A DNA stretch of 64,000 bases from an uncultured Helicobacteraceae bacterium (lineage in GTDB: Bacteria; Campylobacterota; Campylobacteria; Campylobacterales; Helicobacteraceae), in contig CANQAN010000006.1 in assembly GCA_947588965.1 (NCBI GenBank), positions 43,339-107,338 on the forward strand. The letters are read 5' to 3'. The notes beneath the pieces were generated by a model that made no database searches, was not told the origin of the DNA, and was given only the letters and a program-made list of their open reading frames with translations. Shown here in pieces: positions 54,753 through 64,000 of the stretch. The translations under genes were made by a program, and so were the position numbers. Every line of letters starts with the position of its first letter. Within the stretch, counting starts at the first letter, position 1.

Positions 54753-55123
54753 TATTGCGATTCCTTTTGTTTGCTTTCACGTTCTTTTTGTAGAATTTGG
54801 AAAATCTCATCAAGCCGATTTTCACTCTCTAATTGTGTGTCAAAGTGGAATTTGAAATCTGGGCATCTAAACCAACCTGTTTCTTCTAAACAATATTCTT
54901 TGAGAATGCGATGAGCCTTCTTGAGCTGTTTGAGGATTTGCGCCTTTTCACTCTCTGTCGCAAAAGGGGCGCTAAGAAAGACCTCTGCAGAATATTTCCC
55001 GCGCGAACATTTCACTGCGACGATATTGAGTGCATTGAGCCGTGTGTCATTCAGATTGGCTAATGCGCTTGGTAGAATCTCTTTAAGCAGGGATTCTGCA
55101 CGAGCTAATCTGATGTTTTGCAT
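54752..55123 (-). CDS. rbfA: Ribosome-binding factor A
   Basis: A 123-aa KH-type protein needed for 16S rRNA 5' end maturation and cold adaptation. The sequence RLARAESLLKEILPSAL and the C-terminal FKFHFDTQLESENRLDEIFQIL match the family. It overlaps infB by one base and rimP by one base. Confidence 0.93.
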   Translation of the reverse strand: MQNIRLARAESLLKEILPSALANLNDTRLNALNIVAVKCSRGKYSAEVFLSAPFATESEKAQILKQLKKAHRILKEYCLEETGWFRCPDFKFHFDTQLESENRLDEIFQILQKERESKQKESQ

Positions 55124-57891
55124 TAGAGCGTCCTTTGTTTTTCAACTTCTTTGTAGGTTTCAAAGACATCGCCTATGCGCACATCATTGTAATCTTCAAG
55201 CATGATTCCACATTCAAAGTTTTTGGATACTTCTTTGACATCATCTTTGAAGCGTTTGAGTGAAGAAATATTCCCCGTGTGAATCACAACACCATCGCGA
55301 ATCAAGCGCACTTTGATACCACGTTGTATTACACCATCTGTAACAAAGCATCCCGCGATTGTGCCGACTTTTGCGATATTGAATACCTCTCTAACCTCTG
55401 CTTGTCCGGTGTTTTCTTCTTCCATAACAGGAGATAAAAGTCCGCCAAGCAGGGCTTTAATATCGTCTAAAAGGGAATAAATGATAGAGTAGGTCTTAAT
55501 TTCAATTCCGAGTTCTTTAGCTTTGTTTTTCACGCTTCCTGTTGGGCGCACATTGAATCCTAGAATCAAGCAGTTTGCGCTCGCTCCCGCTAAGGTTACA
55601 TCGCTCTCTGTGATTCCCCCGACACCTTTGTGAATCACATTGACCTTAACCTCTTCATTTTGAAGCTTTTCTAAACTTCCGCGTATGGCTTCCAAACTCC
55701 CTTGTGTGTCCGCTTTAATAATGACAGGCAAACTCTTCAGCTGTCCAAGAGCGACCATTGAGCTCAACTCATCAAAGGAGACCTTTGTAGAATGGGAAAG
55801 TTCTTTTTGACGTAAATGTGCAGCGCGTCTTTGTGCATAATCTCTTGCGAGATTGTCATTTTCTACAGCAAGGAGGATGGAGCCTGCAGGGGGAACTTCG
55901 TTGAATCCCGTAATCACGCCAACACCAGAAGGTGTGATGCTAGAAATGGAACGTCCTCTATCATCGCTAATCGCTCTCACGCGGCCAAATGCGGTATCTG
56001 CAATGATGCTGTCTCCAACTTTCAACGTTCCATTTTGGACAATCACGGTTGCAACGGGACCCTTGCCTTTTTCAAGGCTGCTTTCAATTACAACGGCGCG
56101 TGCAGGGCGCTTAGGATTTGCCTTGAGATTTAAAATTTCTGCCTGCAACAAAATCGTCTCTAGCAGATCTTCAACTCCTTCTCCCGTCTTTGCAGAAATA
56201 TGCACAAACTCATATTCTCCACCCCATTCTAGCGGTGTGAATCCAAGCTCTGCGGCTTCTGCTTTGAGTTTATCGGGATTGGCTTCGGGTTTGTCAATCT
56301 TATTAACCGCAATAATGATGGGAGCATTGGCTGCTTTTGCATGATTGAGGGCTTCAATCGTCTGTGGTTTCACACCATCATCGGCTGCAATGACGATGAT
56401 AGCAATGTCCGTAACAGACGCTCCTCTTGCGCGCATTTCACTAAAAGCTTCATGCCCGGGCGTATCAATGAATGTGATTTCTTTATCATTTTTGGTAATA
56501 GTGTAAGCACCGATGTGTTGCGTGATTCCTCCCGCTTCTCCCGAGACAATTTTTGTATTTCTGATGTAGTCTAGCAGTGAAGTTTTCCCATGATCAACAT
56601 GCCCCATAATCGTAACCACCGGTGCGCGCACAACCAACTGATCTTCTTTGTCCTCGTCTGCGTGAAGTTGCGTATAATCCAGCTCATCTGCGGTGTTTAG
56701 AAACTCAATTTGCACACCAAATTCTTCGGCAAGAATCTCAATAGCGTCTTTTTCTAAAAAGTCGTTTTTTGTCACCATCATTCCAAGCCCAAAGAGGATT
56801 TTAATCACATCGCCAATGGTTCTGCCAACCTTTTCTGCAAACTCATAGGCGCGTATTTCTTCGGGAATCTTTACAATCCCACTCACAGCCTCTTGAATTT
56901 TTTGGACTTTTGGTGCTTTTTTGCGATTTGATCGTCTCGTGCTACCTTGTTCCATAAAAGGATTATGGCGCTGTACCTTAATGCGATCGGTTACGATTTT
57001 ATGCTCGTTTTCCTCCTCGTCAATGTTGCGCTCATCTTGAACGCTTAAATCAAAGAGTATAATATCCTCTTCATCCTCATCATCACCGCTACTTTGGAAT
57101 TCTCTATTGTCTAGCAAATCAATCTTCTGTTGTCCGAGATTCTTGCTTGTGTGGAGATTGGGTTTTTCTTTTTTTCTTTTGCGTTCTTTTGATCTTGTGG
57201 GAGATTCTTCTAAACTGCCCAGTAGATCTTGCAAGGTGCGCGGTGTGGATTGTCCGCTTTTTGTTGTATGTGATTCCTCTCTGTCTGCCTCACGTACATC
57301 GCGCTTTTTAATGATTCTTAGCCCCGTGCGCTTGATTGCGGGATTTTCTGGCAAGGATTTTTGAAGGGGAATTTCTTCTGTTGGTAGAGAGTTGTTTTGT
57401 GCGATGGATTCTTCTTGCGTGTCGTCCTCTAATTGTGCTGGTTGGGCTTGTTTTTCTTCTTTTTTGGAAGGGGTTTCGGGTTTTTTTTCTGTTTTGCTCT
57501 TTTTTCCTTCTTTTTCTGTGGCTTTAGCTTCTTTTGTCGGCTTATCTTTTGTGGTCTTTTTGGTGCTTTTGCTCGTTGTTTTTGTTGTTTTTGTGGATTC
57601 TTTTTTTTCTTTTTGGGATTTGGATTTTTCTGTCTCCTTACTGCTTGCTTTATCTTTTGTGGTCTTTTTGGCGGATTCTTTGGGCTTCTTTTCGGGTTTT
57701 TCTTTATTCTCTTGGCTTGAGGTGGGCTTTATGCCTTTTATGATGTATTCATACAATTCATTAGCCTGTGTGTCGGTTAGGGCACTTGAAGCTGTTTTGA
57801 CATTGAAGCCTAATTCTTGAGCCTTTTGCAAAACTTCCTTGCTTGTTTTGCCTATTTCTTGAGCGATCTGACTGATACGGAATTTATCCAT
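55123..57891 (-). CDS. infB: Translation initiation factor IF-2
   Basis: A 922-aa GTPase that brings initiator tRNA to the ribosome. An N-terminal IF2N domain ([20 protein letters not shown]) is followed by a ~250-residue low-complexity region rich in K, E, T and S. The G domain has [16 protein letters not shown] and NKID; domains II-IV with the C-terminal fMet-tRNA binding region follow. The repetitive N-terminal linker produces long antisense ORFs that are artefacts. First seven bases overlap ylxR. Confidence 0.97.
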   Translation of the reverse strand: MDKFRISQIAQEIGKTSKEVLQKAQELGFNVKTASSALTDTQANELYEYIIKGIKPTSSQENKEKPEKKPKESAKKTTKDKASSKETEKSKSQKEKKESTKTTKTTSKSTKKTTKDKPTKEAKATEKEGKKSKTEKKPETPSKKEEKQAQPAQLEDDTQEESIAQNNSLPTEEIPLQKSLPENPAIKRTGLRIIKKRDVREADREESHTTKSGQSTPRTLQDLLGSLEESPTRSKERKRKKEKPNLHTSKNLGQQKIDLLDNREFQSSGDDEDEEDIILFDLSVQDERNIDEEENEHKIVTDRIKVQRHNPFMEQGSTRRSNRKKAPKVQKIQEAVSGIVKIPEEIRAYEFAEKVGRTIGDVIKILFGLGMMVTKNDFLEKDAIEILAEEFGVQIEFLNTADELDYTQLHADEDKEDQLVVRAPVVTIMGHVDHGKTSLLDYIRNTKIVSGEAGGITQHIGAYTITKNDKEITFIDTPGHEAFSEMRARGASVTDIAIIVIAADDGVKPQTIEALNHAKAANAPIIIAVNKIDKPEANPDKLKAEAAELGFTPLEWGGEYEFVHISAKTGEGVEDLLETILLQAEILNLKANPKRPARAVVIESSLEKGKGPVATVIVQNGTLKVGDSIIADTAFGRVRAISDDRGRSISSITPSGVGVITGFNEVPPAGSILLAVENDNLARDYAQRRAAHLRQKELSHSTKVSFDELSSMVALGQLKSLPVIIKADTQGSLEAIRGSLEKLQNEEVKVNVIHKGVGGITESDVTLAGASANCLILGFNVRPTGSVKNKAKELGIEIKTYSIIYSLLDDIKALLGGLLSPVMEEENTGQAEVREVFNIAKVGTIAGCFVTDGVIQRGIKVRLIRDGVVIHTGNISSLKRFKDDVKEVSKNFECGIMLEDYNDVRIGDVFETYKEVEKQRTL

Positions 57892-58129
57892 ATAAAAAAA
57901 TCTCCTTTAATGTAGATTGAATCACTGCTTTGTGCTTTTTGTCTAATTTGCAAACCTTTATGACAGAGTCGCTTAGTTTGGGTGCTGTTTTGCATTGTTC
58001 GCAGACATAAAAACTCCTGCCACTTCCTTGAAAAACTTGCAGTTTAGAATCGCGGTATTGCAGACGCAGCAAAGAGGACTTTAAGATTCTTTTGCGACAA
58101 ACAATGCACATTCTTATTGGATTAGACAT
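57884..58129 (-). CDS. YlxR family (DUF448) RNA-binding protein
   Basis: An 81-aa basic protein with [18 protein letters not shown], the YlxR signature (R-x-C-x-x-C-R), and a C-terminal [14 protein letters not shown]. YlxR genes typically lie between nusA and infB; here it sits directly before infB with an 8-base overlap. Proposed roles are nucleoid- or RNase P-related regulation. Confidence 0.85.
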   Translation of the reverse strand: MSNPIRMCIVCRKRILKSSLLRLQYRDSKLQVFQGSGRSFYVCEQCKTAPKLSDSVIKVCKLDKKHKAVIQSTLKEIFLYG

Positions 58130-58139
58130 AAACGCTCAA

Positions 58140-59081
58140 TTATAGCAAACTAGAACTTAAATTCATTTTTTCTGAAAATTTCGCTAAGTCGCTTGAGTGA
58201 TTCTCAAAAAGCGCCCCCTCATTGTCAAAATCCACTGCTAAGACTTTGTATTTTGGGAATTTTTGTTTGAGGATTTCACAGAGTCGCGAACTGTCATCTC
58301 TGTAGCAGAGATTAAAGAATGTCGAGCCGCTTCCAGAAAGGGTACTCATCAGAGCACCGTTGCGCAAAGCGCATTTTTGCACTTCAAAGAGCAGGGGAAT
58401 CTGCTTCATTCTGTAGAATTGGTGCAATCTGTCTTGGCTGGCCTCGCGCAATATGTCAAATCTCTCGCACATAAAGGCACTAGAAAGGAGGCTGGAGTGA
58501 GAGAGATTGAATATTACGTCTTTTTGATGATAACGTTTGGGGAGGTGTTGTCGCGATAGATGCGTTGAGATGGATTGATTGGGAATGACAATCACGGCTT
58601 GGATAGAGTTTGGAAGGCTTTTGTTGAGGTAGCGCACTTCTTTTTGCTTGGTGAGCATACAGACATTGAATCCCCCAACGCAAGCAGGAGTGATGTTATC
58701 GGGATGGGGTTCGTATTTGAGGGCGCAATTAATGATTCTTTGCTTATCAATGGGGAATTCTGCGACCTTGAAAGCTGCGCTAATAGCGCCAATAATCACT
58801 GCTGAACTACTGCCTAAACCCCTTGAGATAGGAATCGCGTTGTTAAAGGTAAATTTAAAGGGAATGAGTTCTCCTATGAGTTGATTTAATTGTTCGTTAA
58901 ATATGCGCACAAAGGCATTATCCGTGCGTAATTTTGGATTCTTAGAACCCTCGCCATTGATTTGTACGGAAGTGATTTTGGATGCTTTTAGAGAAAAATG
59001 ATTATAAAGCTTTAGTGCAAGTCCTAAGCTGTCAAACCCCGGACCTAAATTTGCGCTTGTGGCGGGTACTCTAAGTTCCAT
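58140..59081 (-). CDS. thrB: Homoserine kinase
   Basis: A ~313-aa GHMP kinase that phosphorylates homoserine in threonine synthesis. N-terminal VPATSANLGPGFDSLG, the ATP loop PISRGLGSSSAVIIG, and C-terminal TLSGSGSTFF are present. The start at 59081 (MELRVPA) is chosen because it matches the family N-terminus; an upstream in-frame ATG at 59132 lies inside the neighbouring gene. Confidence 0.93.
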   Translation of the reverse strand: MELRVPATSANLGPGFDSLGLALKLYNHFSLKASKITSVQINGEGSKNPKLRTDNAFVRIFNEQLNQLIGELIPFKFTFNNAIPISRGLGSSSAVIIGAISAAFKVAEFPIDKQRIINCALKYEPHPDNITPACVGGFNVCMLTKQKEVRYLNKSLPNSIQAVIVIPNQSISTHLSRQHLPKRYHQKDVIFNLSHSSLLSSAFMCERFDILREASQDRLHQFYRMKQIPLLFEVQKCALRNGALMSTLSGSGSTFFNLCYRDDSSRLCEILKQKFPKYKVLAVDFDNEGALFENHSSDLAKFSEKMNLSSSLL

Positions 59082-59091
59082 TTTATGCGCT

Positions 59092-59649
59092 TTAGTTGAG
59101 GTTGGCAAATTTGAGTGTGAATTCCACTTCACCCTTGCCTATGCGCAATTCTTTTGCGATAGAATCCACACTCCAACCATCTTTAAACATTGAGATAATG
59201 CGACCCTCATCGATATTTGTAGGATTTGTCGGTGTGTAGGCGAACTCTTTGATACGTTCCTCTAGGCTAAAGATCTTATTTTCTAAATCCTCCAAATTTT
59301 GAATATTATTTTTACAAGCTCCCCATTCTTTTTTGAGAGATTCCATATCTGCTTGTATCGGAGAGAGCTCTGTGTTGAGATTTGTTTCTAAGAGATTCTT
59401 GATCTCTAGGCGCGTGTCTTGATAGATTTGTGCCTTTATGCTGACTTTAAAGTGCTCTAGATCGCTATCAAGCTCTTTTATGCGCTTGTGCAAGCGATAG
59501 ACTTCTTTGTTGAGCTCTTCTATGGATTTTTCATAGCGACGCGAACGCTTACTGGACTCTGTTTCTTTGAGATACAAATAAATAATTAAAAGGATAAAAA
59601 CAACGGAAACTCCGATTCCGCCCCATAGTAATAGATTTTCACTCCCCAT
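59092..59649 (-). CDS. Membrane-anchored coiled-coil protein with C-terminal HTH-like segment
   Basis: A 185-aa protein: one N-terminal membrane helix (about residues 8-27), a long coiled coil (about 35-135), and a short C-terminal segment IISMFKDGWSVDSIAKELRIGKGEVEFTL that looks like a helix-turn-helix of the sigma-region-4 type. A membrane protein ending in such a segment is unusual. The gene overlaps the next upstream gene by 11 bases, so the two are probably a functional pair. A homologue sits beside thrB in H. pylori. Function unknown. Confidence 0.75.
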   Translation of the reverse strand: MGSENLLLWGGIGVSVVFILLIIYLYLKETESSKRSRRYEKSIEELNKEVYRLHKRIKELDSDLEHFKVSIKAQIYQDTRLEIKNLLETNLNTELSPIQADMESLKKEWGACKNNIQNLEDLENKIFSLEERIKEFAYTPTNPTNIDEGRIISMFKDGWSVDSIAKELRIGKGEVEFTLKFANLN

Positions 59650-60190
59650 TTTCTGCCTTTTTATTAGATTTAAGTGAGCGAATCAAAGCGCGCTCCTTGC
59701 TTGCAACATACCCATCCCATTCCACTTCATCGCGTGCGTGTATTTTCTCTATCCAAGCGCGTTTGGAATGATACACAAAATACACAGGTACAACGCGTGT
59801 GGGAAATGTTGGTAGCTCTATTCTTCCATAATAGAGTGTGTTTTCTTCAAGAATGTTTTCTGAAATCATAAAGCAACCATGTCCGATGGTGTTGATGGTT
59901 GCGCTTTTTTCTAGCGCGAGATATTTTTTTGTATTGCCACCCATGCGCGTTTCTAGTGCTTCTATTTTGCGATAAATTTCAACAAGTAATTCTAAAATCA
60001 CGAGATTATCGGGATCTAAATTCCCTCTTTTTGCTTTTGTGAGTCGCAACCATTCTCCGATCGGATCTTCGTCGCTTTGCGTGAGCTTGTTGAATTCTTG
60101 AGCGAAAGATTCCGCATTATTGCGTGTTTGTTCAAAAGTTATCTTAAGCGCAGTCTCAATCAAGCGACTTTTTAATTCATCTCTCTCCAC
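59639..60190 (-). CDS. Putative PilZ-like domain protein
   Basis: A 183-aa cytoplasmic protein. An N-terminal helical region (1-90) precedes a beta-rich part with INTIGHGCFMIS and LPTFPTRVVPVYFVYHS, which resembles a PilZ-type barrel (cyclic di-GMP binding) but lacks a clear RxxxR motif. The assignment is tentative. It overlaps the coiled-coil gene and follows the prenyltransferase gene by 14 bases. Confidence 0.55.
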   Translation of the reverse strand: MERDELKSRLIETALKITFEQTRNNAESFAQEFNKLTQSDEDPIGEWLRLTKAKRGNLDPDNLVILELLVEIYRKIEALETRMGGNTKKYLALEKSATINTIGHGCFMISENILEENTLYYGRIELPTFPTRVVPVYFVYHSKRAWIEKIHARDEVEWDGYVASKERALIRSLKSNKKAENGE

Positions 60191-60204
60191 GTATCCCTCT
60201 TTGT

Positions 60205-61053
60205 CTAAAAATGAATATCAAAAATGCAGAATCCCAAGAGCGCAATTCCTAAATAACCATTGACGGTGAAAAATGCCCTTGGAATGTTGTGAAAATTTTG
60301 AGACACTAAGTATTGTTCAAAACACAGCGCAAACAGCGCGACAATAAGCCCGATCCACATCCATAATCCCAAATGTGCTTCCCTGATAAACAAAGCCCAA
60401 AAGAAAATTGTCGCAAGATGGAAAATGCGCGAGAGCCAAAGTGTTTTTTGGATTCCAAATACGCTAGGGACGGAATACAAGCCCTCTTTTTTGTCATGCT
60501 CAATGTCTTGGAGTGCATAGAGTAAATCAAATCCTGCAACCCAAAACAGCACACCGATGCACAAATAAAGACTCCAAAGTGGAATCTCACCGCTCACAGC
60601 CGCAACTCCAGCAATCGGCGCAAGTCCTAAGGAAAGTCCAAGAACAATGTGGGCAAGGCTTGTGAAGCGCTTCATAAGAGAATAGCTTGCCAAAATAAGC
60701 AGAATCGGAAAGGAGAGATAAAAGCACAGAGTGTTAATCGCATAACCCATAGCAATGAAAATAAGGGCATTGAGCGCGATAAACAACAGCATAGCCTTAG
60801 GAGAGATTCTGCCATCAACGCTTGGGCGCCTTTTTGTGCGTTCATTTGTAGCATCATATTTGCGATCAGCATAGCGATTAAAAGCCATTGCAAAGTTCCT
60901 TGCGCTAATGCTTGCAATGATTCCAAAAACAAGCAATTTCCAGCCAAACCAACCCTGCATTGCCGTAATCATTGCAATGAAAATGAAAGGCATAGAAAAA
61001 ACGCTATGCTCAAACATCACAAGTTCTCTGAAGTCTTTGATTTTTTGTAACAT
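60205..61053 (-). CDS. mqnP: UbiA-family prenyltransferase, probably menaquinone (futalosine pathway) MqnP
   Basis: A 282-aa polytopic membrane enzyme. Both aspartate-rich motifs are present: NRYADRKYDATNERTKRRP (NDxxDxxxD type) and LYALQDIEHDKKEG. The family attaches polyprenyl chains to aromatic acids. Helicobacter makes menaquinone by the futalosine route and has no ubiquinone, so the MqnP role is inferred; older annotation would call it UbiA. Confidence 0.85.
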   Translation of the reverse strand: MLQKIKDFRELVMFEHSVFSMPFIFIAMITAMQGWFGWKLLVFGIIASISARNFAMAFNRYADRKYDATNERTKRRPSVDGRISPKAMLLFIALNALIFIAMGYAINTLCFYLSFPILLILASYSLMKRFTSLAHIVLGLSLGLAPIAGVAAVSGEIPLWSLYLCIGVLFWVAGFDLLYALQDIEHDKKEGLYSVPSVFGIQKTLWLSRIFHLATIFFWALFIREAHLGLWMWIGLIVALFALCFEQYLVSQNFHNIPRAFFTVNGYLGIALLGFCIFDIHF

Positions 61054-61061
61054 AAAACTCC

Positions 61062-61610
61062 CTATTTAACGCCTAAGGAAATGATCTTTTTGAAGCCATC
61101 GCCCACAGAGAGGTCCGTTCTTTTGATGTGTTCTTTTGGAATCCTTAGGACGAAGCCAGAAGTTGGATTGGGCGTGGTGGGGACAAACACCCAAAACACT
61201 TCCTCTTCTTCTTTTGTGATGAAGCCTAACAGCTCCATATTGCCGACATTAACATATGCGACGCCCAAATAGCCCTCTTTGTCGTTGCTAGAAAAGATAT
61301 TGAGAATCTCTTTGATGCCAGAATAAATACTCTTTACAAAAGGGATTCTTGTGATAATAAGTTCTGTGATTTTAATCAACAAGACTTCTTTATTCTTATC
61401 AACAAGATGCCCGATGTAATAGAGTAGGGCGATACTAAGGACAAAAATAAGCAATGTAACAAATAAGTTTGAATTTGTGATTCCAAAGACAGAATAGAAA
61501 ATTTTCGCACAAAACTCATAGACAAAAGAAAAAATCCAAAAAAGCAACAAAAAGGGTAAAATCGCAAAAATACCCTTGCTAACCTTGGAGATAATCAACT
61601 TCACGCACAT
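61062..61610 (-). CDS. DUF502 family membrane protein
   Basis: A 182-aa protein with two membrane helices (about 12-33 and 47-67) and a soluble C-terminal part. The segments PFVKSIYSGIKEILNIF, VAYVNVGNMELLGFITKEE, and VFVPTTPNPTSGFVLRIPKEHI are characteristic of DUF502, of unknown function. Lies between comEC and the prenyltransferase on the same strand. Confidence 0.85.
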   Translation of the reverse strand: MCVKLIISKVSKGIFAILPFLLLFWIFSFVYEFCAKIFYSVFGITNSNLFVTLLIFVLSIALLYYIGHLVDKNKEVLLIKITELIITRIPFVKSIYSGIKEILNIFSSNDKEGYLGVAYVNVGNMELLGFITKEEEEVFWVFVPTTPNPTSGFVLRIPKEHIKRTDLSVGDGFKKIISLGVK

Positions 61611-61639
61611 TCCTTATTGAATCAATGCCTAATTTTAGC

Positions 61640-62920
61640 CTAAAAACCATAAAAATACAAATACACCCCATAACCAAAAAAGCCAAAACTCAATCCCAAA
61701 AGCGAGAAAAATCCCAAACGAAAATAGGGGGCAATGCATGTCAATATCGCGCACAAAATCAACCAAGTAAAATGCGTCTGTAGGGGAACTGTGTGGGGAT
61801 TTGTCTGTAACCACATAAGAAGCAAAGAATCCAAAAATCCACCAAACCCCACACAATGCGCAAATAGTGCGAGTGGATAATAGAGCGTAAAAAGAGGCGT
61901 GAGTAAAACAGAGGATAGCATAAGTGGTGAAAAAATAGGGAAAAAATAAAACACAATATTATTCATTAAAAAGAAAGTTGAGGTATTCAGCAAGAATCCA
62001 TAGAGGGTTTTCCCCCAAAATCCCGCTGGAATCTTAAAAGTTTTAAAAAACAAAAATACATACAGCACACCAAGCCAAGAGAGGTGGAATCCAAGAGAAA
62101 AAATCAGCGTTGGGGAAAAGGCAACAAGAATCGCAACGCACCACATCAGAGTTTCTATATTCCAGAGATTCAACCCGCGCCAAAACAGCACAAACAGCAC
62201 AAAACTCATTGTAAGTGCCCTAAGGTAAGAAAAAGATTGCGTGAGCAAAAAATAATAGCCTACTAAGCCTAAAATGACTACACATCCCACATCAAAGAAA
62301 AAATTTCTAAAAGGGAAAAAACGTCTATGGATAGGCTTATATAGGAATCCTAAGATAAAAAATCCGATGGCACTTAGGATTCCCGTGTGGAATCCCGAAA
62401 TCGCAAAGAGATGCGCGATCCCATAGGCTTGCGCGAGTTTGCGCCACTCTTTTGGCAGTCCATCGGCAAGAAAAAGGGAAGAATAATAATCCCCCATTAA
62501 TGCTGTGTCGTGCTGTTTTGTAATGAAATTGCGCAAGGATTCTCTAAAATCGCGCTGCGGAAGCAGGATAAGAGTGAAGTTTGGTGCATAAAATCCGCGC
62601 AGAAATTCCATAAAAGTAAGCCTTTTTGTGCTAATGCGTAAGGAGATGTAGCGGTATTGAATATCGCGAAGATCTTCGCGTGAAGTCGTATAAAATGTCC
62701 CAAAATCACTTTTGAGTTTGAGGACAAAATAGCGACCACTTTGGTTTATCTTTGTGTATTGTAACAAGACTTGAGCTGTGATTTGTGGCGTTTGTGCGGA
62801 TTTGAGCGTGTGAAATTGATAGTATTTCCAAGAGAGTGTGAGGATAAAAATGAGCAACAAAAGAGACGCGAAGGCTAAACGCTCTCTTTTATTATGAAAC
62901 AATGGTTGTGAAAGCTCCAT
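61640..62920 (-). CDS. comEC: ComEC/Rec2 DNA-uptake channel
   Basis: A 426-aa polytopic membrane protein with the Competence domain: LADGLPKEWRKLAQAYGIAHLFAISGFHTGIL, and SYLRALTMSFVLF. It forms the inner-membrane channel for single-stranded DNA during transformation. It has no C-terminal metallo-beta-lactamase domain; the short form is normal in Helicobacter. Confidence 0.92.
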   Translation of the reverse strand: MELSQPLFHNKRERLAFASLLLLIFILTLSWKYYQFHTLKSAQTPQITAQVLLQYTKINQSGRYFVLKLKSDFGTFYTTSREDLRDIQYRYISLRISTKRLTFMEFLRGFYAPNFTLILLPQRDFRESLRNFITKQHDTALMGDYYSSLFLADGLPKEWRKLAQAYGIAHLFAISGFHTGILSAIGFFILGFLYKPIHRRFFPFRNFFFDVGCVVILGLVGYYFLLTQSFSYLRALTMSFVLFVLFWRGLNLWNIETLMWCVAILVAFSPTLIFSLGFHLSWLGVLYVFLFFKTFKIPAGFWGKTLYGFLLNTSTFFLMNNIVFYFFPIFSPLMLSSVLLTPLFTLYYPLALFAHCVGFGGFLDSLLLMWLQTNPHTVPLQTHFTWLILCAILTCIAPYFRLGFFSLLGLSFGFFGYGVYLYFYGF

Positions 62921-62969
62921 TAAATGACTTTAAATCAAATTGAGATTCACACAGATTCATACGCACAAA

Positions 62970-62987
62970 TGGAATCTGCGGATTCCA
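62970..62987 (-). terminator. Weak hairpin after the universal stress gene
   Basis: TGGAATC and GATTCCA form a 7-bp stem with a 4-base loop, 23 bases beyond the stop. There is no U-run, so the function is uncertain. Confidence 0.3.
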
Positions 62988-63009
62988 AAAGTCATGCGTT
63001 AATATGAGA

Positions 63010-63831
63010 TTAAAACTTCCAAATCAAAACATCGGTGTGTGAGTTTTGCAAAACATCAAGCGCAAAAAAGCTCACTTTTCCACTTGTTGGTAGGGCGATG
63101 AGTGAAGTGTGTTTGGACTCTGCTACACTTAAGAGCCTTGTGTAAGAGAGGATTCCACTATCTAGGACAATTTCTGCTTTGCCCGTGAAGTGGCGCAAAA
63201 ATTTTCTAGAAACATCTTTGGCTTTGTCCTCTGCATTTTTATTGAAGCTAGAAATTTGGTCATCATTGGCTCCATAATGCCCTAGACGCAACTCAAAAGG
63301 ACGTGAAATCATGTGATAGAATATGAGATTCGCATTGGGGAAAAACTTATGTGCCGTTTTGGCTAACTTCAGAGAATGATCTGAAAAATCTGTCGGAGAG
63401 AATATATTAAGATAATCGGGCAATGAATCAGTTTTCACCACAAGCACAGGAACGTTTGATTTTCTCACAATTTTCTTTGCGACAGAACCGAGTAAAATAT
63501 CCGCTAAATGACGTGTCTCTCCTGTCGCACCAATGATGAGTAGGCGACATTCTCTATCTTTTGCATGTTTTGCGATTTCTTTGTGACTTGTCCCTACATA
63601 GCAAAATTGATCGATTTCTATTTCTGGTTTTGGAAAATGACTGGCGATAAATTTTGCGAGAGCTTCTTTCCCGGCTTTTTTGTCCTTTTTAGGATCATGA
63701 AAAATGGAATACTCCACCACATGCACAACATCAAGCGAACATTTTTTTTCTTTTGCAAGATATACTGCTTTTGTGAGACTTGCTAAACTGCCCTTAGAAA
63801 AGTCCGTTGCGACAACAATTCTATCTTTCAT
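63010..63831 (-). CDS. Tandem universal stress protein (UspA family)
   Basis: A 273-aa protein with two Usp domains. The first (1-140) begins IVVATDFSKGS and carries the ATP-binding pattern GATGETRHLADILLGSVAKKI. The second (~142-273) begins LNIFSPTDFSDHS, but its loop LPTSGKVSFFALDVLQ departs from the nucleotide-binding consensus, so probably only the first half binds ATP. Single gene with its own promoter. Confidence 0.88.
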   Translation of the reverse strand: MKDRIVVATDFSKGSLASLTKAVYLAKEKKCSLDVVHVVEYSIFHDPKKDKKAGKEALAKFIASHFPKPEIEIDQFCYVGTSHKEIAKHAKDRECRLLIIGATGETRHLADILLGSVAKKIVRKSNVPVLVVKTDSLPDYLNIFSPTDFSDHSLKLAKTAHKFFPNANLIFYHMISRPFELRLGHYGANDDQISSFNKNAEDKAKDVSRKFLRHFTGKAEIVLDSGILSYTRLLSVAESKHTSLIALPTSGKVSFFALDVLQNSHTDVLIWKF

Positions 63832-63866
63832 TCTAGGATTCCCCCTATTGTTGGATTGAGTATTCT

Positions 63867-63872
63867 ATTATA
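63867..63872 (-). promoter_or_regulatory. -10 promoter element of the universal stress gene
   Basis: TATAAT on the minus strand, 36 bases before the ATG, with a G-rich RBS (AGGGGG) after it. The remaining bases to 64000 hold no recognisable feature. Confidence 0.5.
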
Positions 63873-64000
63873 TCCAAATAATTCCCATAAAAGCAAATCC
63901 ATATCGTATTCTACATTTCCTTCAATTTCCCTCGCACTCTCAACACGTCTTTTGTATCAAGCCTTTATGTGATTTATCTCTTACACTCTCATCTCCGCAC

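Noticed and set aside
57336..57820. Several plus-strand ORFs antisense to the infB N-terminus, with apparent membrane-protein character
   Set aside because: They mirror the low-complexity lysine/serine-rich linker of IF-2 and lack RBS and homology.

Overview
This window is chromosomal DNA of a campylobacterotal (epsilonproteobacterial) bacterium, almost certainly a Helicobacter, probably of the enterohepatic kind. The evidence is gene order shared with H. pylori: pgbA-glcD, fabZ-lpxA-clpX-mreB-mreC, accD-rlmH-dksA, pyrH-rpoZ-spoT-tyrS-NMO-amiA, lspA-glmM next to rpsT-prfA, flgI-rod protein-flgS, and thrB-ylxR-infB-rbfA-rimP. AT-rich intergenic DNA, extended -10 promoters (TGnTAnAAT) without clear -35 boxes and sigma-54 promoters of the GG-N10-GC type fit the same group. 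The sequence alone does not fix the species.

Layout. 1-1333: start of an SDR gene, two tRNAs, and an unknown gene behind a sigma-54 promoter. 1334-8182: pgbA-like and glcD genes, then a lipid A / fatty acid / ClpX / cell-shape run. 8319-11603: an unusual three-gene cassette (TusA-like/diiron fusion, acyl-CoA-dehydrogenase-like flavoprotein, cytosolic PhnD-like binding protein). 11713-16570: a very large single-chain restriction-modification enzyme, split by a 12-G tract and so in the phase-OFF state. 16628-19310: DUF2972-type protein and MATE transporter. 19510-22107: cytochrome bc1 operon, closed by a strong bidirectional terminator. 22157-25736: mnmD, accD, rlmH, dksA and a membrane protein. 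25751-33272: a long leftward operon with envelope, stringent-response, transcription and nucleotide genes. 33360-37178: lipoprotein, nnr, ilvD. 37252-39593: a Type II restriction-modification island with two methyltransferases and a frameshifted HNH nuclease. 39731-43179: tRNA-Ser, prfA, rpsT, glmM, lspA. 43280-45344: three-gene c-type cytochrome / cytochrome b cluster. 45443-47648: tRNA-Val and htpG. 47764-62920: an almost unbroken leftward block with a methyltransferase remnant, corA, pgk, flgS, rod protein, flgI, ribD, rimP, rbfA, infB, ylxR, thrB, two structural unknowns, mqnP-like prenyltransferase, DUF502 protein and comEC. 63010-63831: a tandem universal stress protein.

Most of the window is housekeeping. 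Four points stand out. (1) The diiron/flavoprotein/PhnD-like cassette has intact diiron ligands, but its TusA domain lacks the CPxP cysteine and its flavoprotein lacks the usual catalytic glutamate, which suggests a dedicated oxygenase system whose substrate I cannot name. (2) The corA leader holds two overlapping, mutually exclusive 12-bp hairpins, one of which buries the corA Shine-Dalgarno, preceded by an 11-codon upstream ORF; this looks like an RNA switch. (3) Three restriction-modification loci are in different states: phase-off, frameshifted and degraded. (4) Sigma-54-type promoters lie in front of the unknown 201-codon gene and in front of flgI-rod protein-flgS, which would place the sigma-54-activating kinase under sigma-54 itself.
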